Part shown: positions 34,002-42,158 of the stretch, one piece after another
Numbering within the stretch: position 1 is the stretch's first letter
How the letters are laid out: each line of letters begins with the position of its first letter
NCBI RefSeq assembly: GCF_036860695.1
Contig: NZ_JAYKGJ010000001.1
Span: 1,178,001-1,242,000 of the forward strand
Length of the DNA: 64,000 nt
Origin: Rosettibacter firmus
GTDB taxonomy: Bacteria; Bacteroidota; Ignavibacteria; Ignavibacteriales; Melioribacteraceae
Direction: 5' to 3'
The notes under the pieces: generated by a model
What the model was told of the DNA's origin: nothing
Database searches by the model: none
What the model saw: only the letters and a program-made list of their open reading frames with translations
Translations under genes and position numbers: made by a program

Positions 34002-37000
34002 TTATATTTCTAATATCCCTTCTAATTCTGCATAAATTTGATCATCAGAGAATCCCATGCCTGTAATTGCACCTGCAGGACAGGCTGCTACACAGGTTCC
34101 ACATCCTTTGCATAATGCTTCGTTAACAAATGATATTTTTTTATCTTCATTAAACTCAATGGCATTAAAAGGACATAAATTATTGCATATGCGGCATCCT
34201 GAACAATATTTTTCATCTATGTATGCACGAATAGGTTCAATCTCAACTTCTCCTTTTGAAATTAATGAGAGGGTTCTTCCAGCCGCAGCACTTGCTTGAG
34301 CAACAGTATCTGGAATATCTTTAGGTCCTTGTGCACATCCAACGATATAAATTCCATCACTCATTGTCGAGAAAGGATCGAGTTTTGGATGACGTTCGAG
34401 AAAGAATCCATCTGGACTTCTTGATAAGCCTAAAACTTTTGCAATTTTTTCTGCACTCCTATTTGGTTGAAGTGCATTGCAAAGTATAACCATATCAACT
34501 GGAATTTCTCTAAACTTTCCAATTAGAGTATCTTCGCATTTTACCACAAGGAATTTCTCGCCATCTAAAGATTTTCTTTCAACAACTTCTGCTACTTTAC
34601 CACGAATCACATTTATTCCTTCGTTCAATATTCTCGAATAAAATTCTTCATAACCTTTTCCATAAGCTCTCATATCAATATAAAATTGATAAACTTCTGC
34701 ATTAGTTCTTTCTTTTACTAAATGTGCAAATTTCAATGCATACATACAGCATACACGAGAACAATATTTATTGAAATTAGAATCACGTGAACCAACACAA
34801 TGAATAATTGCAACTGCTCTTGGACTTTTTCCATTTCTTAAAACTACTTTTCCACCAGTTGGACCAGTTGAAGAAAGTATTCTTTCAAACTCAAGTGATG
34901 AATAAACATTTTCTAATCTTCCATAACCATACGGAAAAAGTTTTGATGCATCAATTATTTCATATCCGGTTGCAACTATGATTTGACCAACTTTAATTTC
35001 AACGATTTCATCTTTCATTGTATAATCAATAGCATTTGGTTGACATACTCTCTGACATTCATGGCATTCAACACAAACACCACAATTTAAGCATCTTGAT
35101 GCTTCTCGAACTGCCTGTTCTTCTGTAAATCCAAGTTCAACTTCTTCGAAATTTGTTTTTCTATAAACAGGATCAAGTTTTGATATAACTTCTCTTTCAA
35201 TTTTGGGAGTTTCTTTATATGTAGGTGCGTATGTGTGTGGTCTAAAACTTTCTCCTCTTAGAACATCTAATTTTACCATATGAGTTTTATAATTTTCAAG
35301 AGGTTCGCCATTAAGATATTTTTCAATTGATTCAGCTGCACGTCTTCCATGTCCCATTGAAGCTATAACTGTCGATGGTCCAAGTACAACATCTCCGCCA
35401 GCAAAAATTCCTTTAATATTTGTCTCAAGTGTTTCAAGATTTACCTGAAGAGTTCCCCATTTTGTTGTCAGAAAACGAGTTCCAGTATTAATAGGCGATA
35501 AATCTGGCATCTGACTTATTGCAACAATTACTTTATCAAATTCCAGAATATGTTCACTTTGAGGAACTGGAATAGGTCTTCTACGACCCGAAGAATCTGG
35601 TTCACCTAAAGTCATTCTAATACATTTAACTGCTTTAACATTTCCATTTTCGTGAATAATTTCAACTGGAGCAGTTAAATAAGAAATATGAATTCCTTCG
35701 GCTTCGGCATCGGCAATTTCTTCTTCAGAGGCTGGCATTTCATATTTTGATCGTCTATAAAGAATTGTAACTCTTCGAGCCCCTAAACGAAGAGCAGTTC
35801 TTGCAACATCAATTGCAGTATTACCCCCGCCAATAACCGCCACATTCTTTCCAATATCCACTCCAATACCTACATTAACCTTTCTTAAAAAGTCAATCCC
35901 GTGCAGCACCCCTTCAGCATCTTCTCCCGGAATATCCAATTTTACACTTTTATGTGCACCAATAGCCAGAAAAATTGCAGAATATCCTTCGGCAAATAAA
36001 TCATCAATAGTTATATCAGTTCCAATTTTTACATTGGTTCTAAATTGAATACCAAGATCTTTAAGGTAATTAATTTCTAATGCCAAGAATTGTTTTGGTA
36101 ATCGATATTCAGGAATTCCAATTGCAAGCATACCACCGGGAATGGAGTATTGTTCAAACACAGTAACTTGAAAACCTTTCATTGCAAGATCGTGAGCACA
36201 AACTAAACCAGCAGGTCCAGAACCAACAATTGCTACTTTTTCATTCCTTTGATTTTCAATTTTGGGTGGAACAAATTTTCCATAGTTTTTCAATTCCCAA
36301 TCAAGAGCAAAGCGTTTTAAATGTTGAATTGCAATGGGTTTATCAACATGACCACGATTACATTCACTTTCGCATGGATGATAACAAATTCTTCCACAAA
36401 TAAATGCAAGTGGATTTCTTTTATGAATCAATTGTGCTGCTTCATGAAATTTTCTATTTCTTATTAAAGCTATATAACCAGCTGCTTCTTGACGAATAGG
36501 GCATGCTTCTATACATGGAGGTCTTTCCTGACGATCGATTACATAAGTATTAGGAACTGCTTGAGGAAAAGCCTTGTGAATGGCTGTTCGCATTTGTTTA
36601 AATTCATCAAACCAGTTAGGAACTTTAACAGGGCATACTTTAGTACATTCTCCACACGAAGTGCATTTTGATGTAACATACCTTGCTTTTTTTCTTATTC
36701 TTACAGAAAAATTACCAATATAACCACTAACTTTTTCCACTTCGGATAGAGTCATCAATTCAATATTTTTTCTATGACTAACGGAAACCATTTTAGGTGT
36801 AAGAATACAGGCAGCACAGTCAAGTGTAGGAAATGTTTTATCGAACTTTGCCATTTGTCCACCAATAGTCGATTCTTTTTCAACCAAATAAACTTTATTA
36901 CCAGATTCTGCAATTTCCAGTGCAGCCTGTATTCCTGCAATTCCACCACCAATTATAAGAGTATCGGGATTAATTTTACTTTTACTGACTTCTAAGGGAG

Positions 37001-37397
37001 TATGATTTTTTACTCTTTTATAAGCAGCATTTATTAATGCAAGTGCTTTTGTTGTTGCTTTTTCTACATCATCATGAACCCATGAACATTGTTCTCTTAT
37101 ATTTGCCATCTGGAATAGATATCGATTTAATCCAGCTCTTTCACATGTATTACGAAAAGTTAATTCGTGCATCTGTGGAGAACATGCTGCTACAATAATT
37201 CTATTTAATCCTTTTTCTCTTATATCTTTTTCGATCATTTGTTGTCCGGGATCGGAACACATAAATTTATATGAGGTAGAAACTTCTACGTATGGCTTGT
37301 CTCTCATTTTTTCAGCAATTTCTTCAACTCTAACAGTTTGTGCGATATTAACTCCACAGTGACAAATATAAATACCAATTTTAATATCATTATTCAT
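34002..37397 (-). CDS. hdrA: HdrA with inserted GltD/NfnB-like flavoprotein module
   Basis: A 1131-residue fused flavoprotein. Residues 1-290 are HdrA-like: CHCGVN start, FAD motif IIGGGIAGIQAAL (about 147-160), TLDCAACILTPKM and a [4Fe-4S] motif at Cys245/248/251/255. Residues about 290-770 are a complete GltD-like unit: cysteines at 295, 299, 334, 338, 342 and 346, a second FAD motif VAIVGSGPAGL (about 388-398) and an NAD(P)-type motif AVIGGGNTAIDVA (about 520-532). Residues about 770-1131 resume HdrA, ending in two ferredoxin motifs (Cys1065-1075 and 1096-1106). It is the likely bifurcating core linking H2 oxidation to HdrBC and possibly NAD(P). Ordinary HdrA is about 650 residues. Confidence 0.93.
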   Translation of the reverse strand: MNNDIKIGIYICHCGVNIAQTVRVEEIAEKMRDKPYVEVSTSYKFMCSDPGQQMIEKDIREKGLNRIIVAACSPQMHELTFRNTCERAGLNRYLFQMANIREQCSWVHDDVEKATTKALALINAAYKRVKNHTPLEVSKSKINPDTLIIGGGIAGIQAALEIAESGNKVYLVEKESTIGGQMAKFDKTFPTLDCAACILTPKMVSVSHRKNIELMTLSEVEKVSGYIGNFSVRIRKKARYVTSKCTSCGECTKVCPVKVPNWFDEFKQMRTAIHKAFPQAVPNTYVIDRQERPPCIEACPIRQEAAGYIALIRNRKFHEAAQLIHKRNPLAFICGRICYHPCESECNRGHVDKPIAIQHLKRFALDWELKNYGKFVPPKIENQRNEKVAIVGSGPAGLVCAHDLAMKGFQVTVFEQYSIPGGMLAIGIPEYRLPKQFLALEINYLKDLGIQFRTNVKIGTDITIDDLFAEGYSAIFLAIGAHKSVKLDIPGEDAEGVLHGIDFLRKVNVGIGVDIGKNVAVIGGGNTAIDVARTALRLGARRVTILYRRSKYEMPASEEEIADAEAEGIHISYLTAPVEIIHENGNVKAVKCIRMTLGEPDSSGRRRPIPVPQSEHILEFDKVIVAISQMPDLSPINTGTRFLTTKWGTLQVNLETLETNIKGIFAGGDVVLGPSTVIASMGHGRRAAESIEKYLNGEPLENYKTHMVKLDVLRGESFRPHTYAPTYKETPKIEREVISKLDPVYRKTNFEEVELGFTEEQAVREASRCLNCGVCVECHECQRVCQPNAIDYTMKDEIVEIKVGQIIVATGYEIIDASKLFPYGYGRLENVYSSLEFERILSSTGPTGGKVVLRNGKSPRAVAIIHCVGSRDSNFNKYCSRVCCMYALKFAHLVKERTNAEVYQFYIDMRAYGKGYEEFYSRILNEGINVIRGKVAEVVERKSLDGEKFLVVKCEDTLIGKFREIPVDMVILCNALQPNRSAEKIAKVLGLSRSPDGFFLERHPKLDPFSTMSDGIYIVGCAQGPKDIPDTVAQASAAAGRTLSLISKGEVEIEPIRAYIDEKYCSGCRICNNLCPFNAIEFNEDKKISFVNEALCKGCGTCVAACPAGAITGMGFSDDQIYAELEGILEI

Positions 37398-37412
37398 GCT
37401 TCATTCACCTTT

Positions 37413-38300
37413 TCATTTCTGATGGTTTAATGATACTTTATATAATGATTCTAATTTGTCGCACTTATAAAAATTTTGTTCGAGACCTAATTCGCCAACA
37501 TCAATACCAAGTGCAACACCAAGTATCTGAGTAAAAAAAAGAATGGGTATTTTATATGTAGTAGAATATATTCTATTAATTTTATTCTGATATCCTTCAA
37601 GATTCATTTGACAGAGAGGACAGGTGGTAGCAATGCAATCAGCTCCATTTTCTTGAGCACATTCAAGAATTTCTTTAGTTAGATTAAGAGAAGAACTTTG
37701 ATAAGTTGTCATTAACATACCACCGCAACAACGGAGTTTATAAGGAAAATAAACATCTTCTGCTCCTATGTTTTCAAAAAGATTTTCCATAGACATTGGA
37801 TTTTCTCTATCATCAAATCCTTTTTCGGGTCTAACTATTTGACAGCCATAGTAATTTGCAATTCTTAATCCTATGAGTGGTATTTTGACATTTAATTTGA
37901 TTATTTCAATTCCTATATCATTTACAAGAATATCAAGTGGATGACGAACTCGAACTGTGCCATTATACGATAATCCTGCTTCTTTAAGACAAAGATTAAC
38001 TTTATCAAAAACTTCATTATTACTTTTTAAATACTTATTAGCTTTATTCAGAATTGTATAACAAGAGCTACAGGGAGTAACAATATCATATCCAATTCTT
38101 TCTGCCAGAGCAAGATTGCGTGCAGCTACTGCAAGTGCCGTTATTTCTTTGATTGACATGTAGATTGTTGCACCACAGCAGTTCCAGTCCTCAAGTTCTA
38201 CAAGTTCACAATTAAGTGCATTAAATACAGCTCTGCACGATTTGTCGTAATTATTATTTACTGTGTGAAGACTACAACCCGGATAATATGCATATTTCAT
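37413..38300 (-). CDS. hdrB: HdrB-like heterodisulfide reductase subunit
   Basis: A 295-residue protein with two CCG domains: Cys9, Cys41-Cys42, Cys77, Cys80 and Cys153, Cys191-Cys192, Cys227, Cys230. These complete sets are the ligands for the two noncubane [4Fe-4S] clusters that cleave disulfides in methanogen HdrB. Methanogen coenzymes are not expected in this organism, so the disulfide or other acceptor is unknown. It is encoded between the hdrC and hdrA genes, 15 bases from hdrA. Confidence 0.92.
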   Translation of the reverse strand: MKYAYYPGCSLHTVNNNYDKSCRAVFNALNCELVELEDWNCCGATIYMSIKEITALAVAARNLALAERIGYDIVTPCSSCYTILNKANKYLKSNNEVFDKVNLCLKEAGLSYNGTVRVRHPLDILVNDIGIEIIKLNVKIPLIGLRIANYYGCQIVRPEKGFDDRENPMSMENLFENIGAEDVYFPYKLRCCGGMLMTTYQSSSLNLTKEILECAQENGADCIATTCPLCQMNLEGYQNKINRIYSTTYKIPILFFTQILGVALGIDVGELGLEQNFYKCDKLESLYKVSLNHQK

Positions 38301-38318
38301 TTTTTCCTCTTACTTATG

Positions 38319-38975
38319 TTAACTCACAGCTTTGTATCCAACAGCTTCGGGGATGTAAGCTAATTCTTCTTTTTCTGGTGGTAATTCAAAAGTTTCGGCT
38401 TTTTTAATAATCTTTCTTAAATCATTTATTGCCTTTATTTTTTCAGAAGTCAGTTTTATTCTTCTTTTTGTAATTAATTTTATTCCCAGTGGAATTAGAT
38501 TTATAATTTTCCATAATCCTGTTCTTAAATAAAATCTTAGAATTAATTGCGCTTCATTCAATCTTCCGTATTTATAAATACATTTCATAAAAGAATATGA
38601 TAATGCATAAGTTGGTATATTCTTATTGAATAGTTTCTTTTCCATTGCAGTTCTTTTAAGTGCATAAAGTATATCTGTAACTTTTATTAGCGAAGGACAT
38701 CGAGTTTGACAGGTATAACAAGAAGCACAAATCCAGATAGATTTACTTCTTAATATTGATTCCATATCACCAGCTCTAAACAATGCTATTAATTTTCTTG
38801 GAGTAATATCCATAGCATATGAAAGAGGGCATGAACCCGTGCACGTGCCACATTGAATACAAAGTTTAATTCGTTCTCCCTGTGGAATTACTTTTGTTCG
38901 ATATAGAAATGAATTACGTAATAAAACTTCTTTTTCTGGATGCACTCCAGGTAATATTTCACTTTCTACTGTCAT
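38319..38975 (-). CDS. hdrC: HdrC-like iron-sulfur subunit
   Basis: A 218-residue protein with two [4Fe-4S] motifs, CIQCGTCTGSCP (Cys39, 42, 45, 49) and CASCYTCQTRCP (Cys83, 86, 89, 93), followed by a helical C-terminal half. HdrC passes electrons from HdrA to the HdrB active site. No membrane segment is obvious, consistent with a soluble HdrABC-Mvh complex. It lies 1 base after the ferritin-like gene and 18 bases before hdrB. Confidence 0.92.
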   Translation of the reverse strand: MTVESEILPGVHPEKEVLLRNSFLYRTKVIPQGERIKLCIQCGTCTGSCPLSYAMDITPRKLIALFRAGDMESILRSKSIWICASCYTCQTRCPSLIKVTDILYALKRTAMEKKLFNKNIPTYALSYSFMKCIYKYGRLNEAQLILRFYLRTGLWKIINLIPLGIKLITKRRIKLTSEKIKAINDLRKIIKKAETFELPPEKEELAYIPEAVGYKAVS

Positions 38976-38976
38976 T

Positions 38977-39489
38977 CTATTCCCTTTCTTTTCTTAAACT
39001 ATTTTCAACTTCCCAGCTTTTGAGTTCACCAAAATACTGTGGATATTTTTCGACCATTTCATATTCGGCAGAAATTATCATTTGATGTGAAAATTCCATA
39101 TCGGCAAGAAATCTAAATATTCTTTTACCTGATAAATCTGTAACATATTCAGCACAATCGAGATAAAAATCTCTTGCTCTTTTTTCTTCATCAATTGCAA
39201 TTTTTAAAACATCTTTAAGACTCATCTTTTTTCTGGCGGCAGATGAATTAATATGTTTTGGCATTTGACTTTCAGGAAGTTTCAAAGGAACATCTGGAAA
39301 CATTTCATTATATTTTTTTTCGAGAATTAATTGATGTTGCTTCTCTTCTTTTACAAGGTTTAAGAAACGTTCTTTAAGCAATTCATTTTGAGAGAGATCG
39401 GCTAAATCCTGATAAATTTCCTGAGCATCAATTTCACTTCGTATTGCCACTCCTAAAGCTTCAAGAGCTGTAAGGTCTTCGGCTATCAT
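38977..39489 (-). CDS. Ferritin-like (rubrerythrin-type) diiron protein
   Basis: A 170-residue four-helix protein with the symmetrical diiron ligand set: Glu in SEIDAQEIY, EKQH (Glu49, His52), Glu in DEEKRARDFY and EFSH (Glu132, His135). It lacks the C-terminal rubredoxin domain of classical rubrerythrins. Relatives reduce peroxide or handle iron. Its position inside the hydrogenase operon, 1 base from hdrC and 3 bases from the protease gene, suggests protection of Fe-S clusters from oxygen or iron supply; this is inference. Confidence 0.85.
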   Translation of the reverse strand: MIAEDLTALEALGVAIRSEIDAQEIYQDLADLSQNELLKERFLNLVKEEKQHQLILEKKYNEMFPDVPLKLPESQMPKHINSSAARKKMSLKDVLKIAIDEEKRARDFYLDCAEYVTDLSGKRIFRFLADMEFSHQMIISAEYEMVEKYPQYFGELKSWEVENSLRKERE

Positions 39490-39492
39490 GTG

Positions 39493-39993
39493 TTATACCC
39501 TTGTTAATTGTAAATTCTCTTTTTTTAATTCATTGAACACAAATGAATAAATTTCATCAGCACATTTATTTATTGCATACTTAACTTCTACAGATATCTT
39601 ATAAGTAAATTCACTAATTGATTTTGATTCTATTGCATAAATAAAAATTTCTTCGGGCATCGGAATTCCAATTTTTTTAGCAAACTCAATAGCAGTTGAA
39701 AAATTAAGATTATGATACGAAACCATTTTAATCGAATTAACAAAATCTTTATTAGAAAATTTATGAATATAGCCAGCAGGTTTAAGACCTGTTCTTATAG
39801 AATCAATCAAGATTGCTGAATTATAATTTTTTAAAAAATCAATTATTCTCAATCCTCCTAAAGATGTTGATTCCACTTTAATTAGGGAAAAATCTTTTAG
39901 CTTCTTTCCAAGTTTTTCTGCAACTAAAATTCCAGCAGCATCATCTCCCAGAATATTATTGCCCAAACCGAGAATTATTAGTGGTAATTTCAT
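39493..39993 (-). CDS. [NiFe] hydrogenase maturation endopeptidase
   Basis: A 166-residue protease of the HyaD/HycI/FrcD family. The family start ILGLGNNILGDDAAG contains the first nickel-sensing acidic residue, with DSIRTG and SYHNLN further on providing the usual Asp and His. It would cut the C-terminal extension of MvhA after nickel insertion. It is the first gene of the hydrogenase operon, beginning about 24 bases from the -12 element of a sigma-54 promoter. The specific symbol is left blank because subgroup assignment needs an alignment. Confidence 0.92.
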   Translation of the reverse strand: MKLPLIILGLGNNILGDDAAGILVAEKLGKKLKDFSLIKVESTSLGGLRIIDFLKNYNSAILIDSIRTGLKPAGYIHKFSNKDFVNSIKMVSYHNLNFSTAIEFAKKIGIPMPEEIFIYAIESKSISEFTYKISVEVKYAINKCADEIYSFVFNELKKENLQLTRV

Positions 39994-40016
39994 TGTTTTG
40001 TTTTTTTCAAATAAAA

Positions 40017-40032
40017 TGCAACCGATATGCCA
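40017..40032 (-). promoter_or_regulatory. Sigma-54 (-24/-12) promoter of the hydrogenase-Hdr operon
   Basis: On the minus strand TGGCAT-N5-TTGCA (40032 down to 40017) matches the RpoN consensus with exact spacing. Both core hexamers are identical to those of the copper operon promoter. The predicted RNA start is near 40006, about 13 bases before the protease ATG at 39993. A sigma-54 activator gene lies immediately upstream. Confidence 0.85.
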
Positions 40033-40087
40033 GTTATCTGAACATTCAAAAAATCAGAAAAAAGAAAGTTTAATAGAAAAGAAAGTA

Positions 40088-40121
40088 GCGGGATTTCGCA
40101 ATTAAAGTGCAGATTTCCGCA
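40088..40121 (-). promoter_or_regulatory. Candidate activator binding sites of the hydrogenase operon
   Basis: Two related blocks, GCGGGATTTCGCA (40088-40100) and TGCAGATTTCCGCA (40108-40121), share GATTTC(C)GCA as a direct repeat about two helical turns apart. They also form a loose palindrome through their GCGG/CCGC ends. They sit 56-90 bases upstream of the -24 element, are GC-richer than the surroundings, and lie between the activator gene and its presumed target. Confidence 0.55.
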
Positions 40122-40127
40122 GGTTAA

Positions 40128-41090
40128 TTAATCAAGATTATACTTTTTTAATTTATCCCTCAAAGTAGAAAGACTCAATCCAAGAAGTCTTGCTGCGTGA
40201 GTTCTATTGCCTTCCGAAATTTTAAGTGCTTGCTGTAATAGTTGAGTTTCAACACATTTAATCACTTCTTCAAAATTCATCTTTTTATTTTCAAAACATG
40301 AAATACATCTTCTAATAAAATTATCAAAATGTTGCTTTTGTTTTATTTCGTTTGGTAGCACATCGAGAGTAACTTTTCCATCGGTAAATAATACAATTCT
40401 CTGGATTATATTTTTCAATTCCCTCACATTACCAGGCCATGAATAATTCTGAAGAGCTTCGAGTGCTGCTTCGGAAATTTCAATTGGTTTATTTGGTTCA
40501 TAAAGTTTCAAAAAATAATCAACCAGCAAAGGGATATCGTCTTTTCTTTCTCTTAATGGTGGTATTTCAATTGGGAAGACATTTATTCTAAAGAATAAAT
40601 CCATACGAAATTTTTCTTGAGTTACAAGTTTACTTAAATCAATTTTAGATGAAGTAATTAATCTTATATCTAATGGTATAGAATTTTGTGCACCAATTCT
40701 TTTTATTTCTTTATTTTCAATTACTCTTAACAATTTTGGTTGAAGTTCGAGGGGGAAGTCGTCAATATCATCAAGATAAATTGTTCCTTTGTCTGCGATT
40801 TCAAATAGTCCTTTTTTTTCGTAGAGTGAACCAGTAAAAGCACCTTTTTCATAACCAAACAATTCACTTTCAATTAGATTGGGAGGTAATGTAGAAAGAG
40901 ATACTTTAACAAGAGGATAGTGACTGCGATTACTTTTTTTATGAATATATTCGGCAAATAATTCTTTACCAACTCCTGTTTCACCAATCAATAGTATAGA
41001 GCAATCACTTTGAGCTATCTTATCGATTTTATCGATGATTTCTAAAATTTTTTTGTTCTTACCAATAATTATGTTTCTTTCAACTTCCAT
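40128..41090 (-). CDS. Sigma-54 activator without sensory domain, probable hydrogenase regulator
   Basis: A 320-residue AAA+ activator that starts directly with the ATPase: Walker A GETGVGKE (36-43), sigma-54 loop GAFTGS (83-88, Ser replacing the last Ala), Walker B YLDDID (105-110, Asp replacing the usual Glu), WPGNVRELKN, and a C-terminal Fis-type helix-turn-helix (HAARLLGLSLSTLRDKLKKY). There is no receiver, PAS or GAF domain, as in PspF, so control must come from a partner protein or from expression level. A CxxC (Cys262, Cys265) lies in the linker before the DNA-binding domain. It is encoded 15 bases after hypE, so it is probably the last gene of the hyp operon, and faces the RpoN promoter of the hydrogenase operon. 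Confidence 0.9.
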   Translation of the reverse strand: MEVERNIIIGKNKKILEIIDKIDKIAQSDCSILLIGETGVGKELFAEYIHKKSNRSHYPLVKVSLSTLPPNLIESELFGYEKGAFTGSLYEKKGLFEIADKGTIYLDDIDDFPLELQPKLLRVIENKEIKRIGAQNSIPLDIRLITSSKIDLSKLVTQEKFRMDLFFRINVFPIEIPPLRERKDDIPLLVDYFLKLYEPNKPIEISEAALEALQNYSWPGNVRELKNIIQRIVLFTDGKVTLDVLPNEIKQKQHFDNFIRRCISCFENKKMNFEEVIKCVETQLLQQALKISEGNRTHAARLLGLSLSTLRDKLKKYNLD

Positions 41091-41104
41091 TTCAACTTTA
41101 CCTT

Positions 41105-42157
41105 TTAACAGATTCTTGGCAGTTGTTCACCTGAAATCATGTCTACTATTCTTGTTGTTCCAATAATAGTTTTCATATAAACAAGATTAAATTGGTCTTC
41201 AATTAATTCGCCAATAATTTGGGAGTCTTTTCCTAAAGGGTGTTGCCGCATTGTATTTAATACTAAATCTGCATCCTTTGAATCAACAATAACAACAAGT
41301 TTTCCTTCGTTAGCAACATACAAAGGATCGAGTCCCAGCAATTCACAAATGCTTTTTACATCCTCTCTAATTCTAATTTTATCTTCATAAATAAGCATTC
41401 CCACTTTTGCAGATTGAGCAATTTCATTCAAACAACTTGATAATCCTCCTCGTGTTGGATCACGCATCATATGAATATTTTTACTAACATTAATAATTTT
41501 TTCAACCAAGGAATTTAATGGAGCTGTATCACTCTCAATATTTGTTTCCAATTCAAAATTGTTTCTTGATACTAAAATTGAAATTCCATGTTCACCAATA
41601 CTTCCACTTAAAATAATTTTATCTCCTGCTTTACATTTAGAAGGATTTATTTCGATTTGATTTTCTATAATACCTATACCGGTTGTATTAATGAAAATTT
41701 TATCGCAACTACCTTTTTCAACTACTTTTGTATCGCCCGTTATAATTTTAACATCAGCAATTTCAGTTGCCTGTTTAATTGATAATAAAATTTTTTTGAA
41801 ATCTTCAATTGGGAATCCTTCTTCGATAATAAATGATAAAGAAATAAATACTGGTTTTGCACCAGCTACAGATAGGTCGTTTACTGTGCCATAAACAGCG
41901 AGTTTGCCAATGTCGCCTCCGGGGAAATAAATTGGATTAACAACAAATGAATCAGTTGTAAATGCAAATTTCGTATTCGAAATTTCAAATATTGCACTAT
42001 CATGTTTTTGTGATAGTATTTCATTATCAAAGAGCGGATAAATATATTGTTCCAATAAATTTTTACTGAATTTTCCTCCACCACCATGAGCCATTAATAT
42101 TCTATCGTATTCAGTTTGGGGAACTGGACAACTATTAATATTAATTTGTTCGTTCAT
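41105..42157 (-). CDS. hypE: Hydrogenase maturation protein HypE
   Basis: A 350-residue ATP-dependent enzyme that dehydrates the carbamoyl group on its C-terminal Cys to thiocyanate, the cyanide donor for the Ni-Fe site. The C-terminus reads LPRIC, the essential PRIC tail. AIRS/PurM-type motifs GGGGKFSKNLLEQYI and HDSAIF near the N-terminus and MRDPTRGGLSSCLNE in the middle are typical. It is encoded 1 base after hypD. Confidence 0.96.
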   Translation of the reverse strand: MNEQININSCPVPQTEYDRILMAHGGGGKFSKNLLEQYIYPLFDNEILSQKHDSAIFEISNTKFAFTTDSFVVNPIYFPGGDIGKLAVYGTVNDLSVAGAKPVFISLSFIIEEGFPIEDFKKILLSIKQATEIADVKIITGDTKVVEKGSCDKIFINTTGIGIIENQIEINPSKCKAGDKIILSGSIGEHGISILVSRNNFELETNIESDTAPLNSLVEKIINVSKNIHMMRDPTRGGLSSCLNEIAQSAKVGMLIYEDKIRIREDVKSICELLGLDPLYVANEGKLVVIVDSKDADLVLNTMRQHPLGKDSQIIGELIEDQFNLVYMKTIIGTTRIVDMISGEQLPRIC

Positions 42158-42158
42158 T

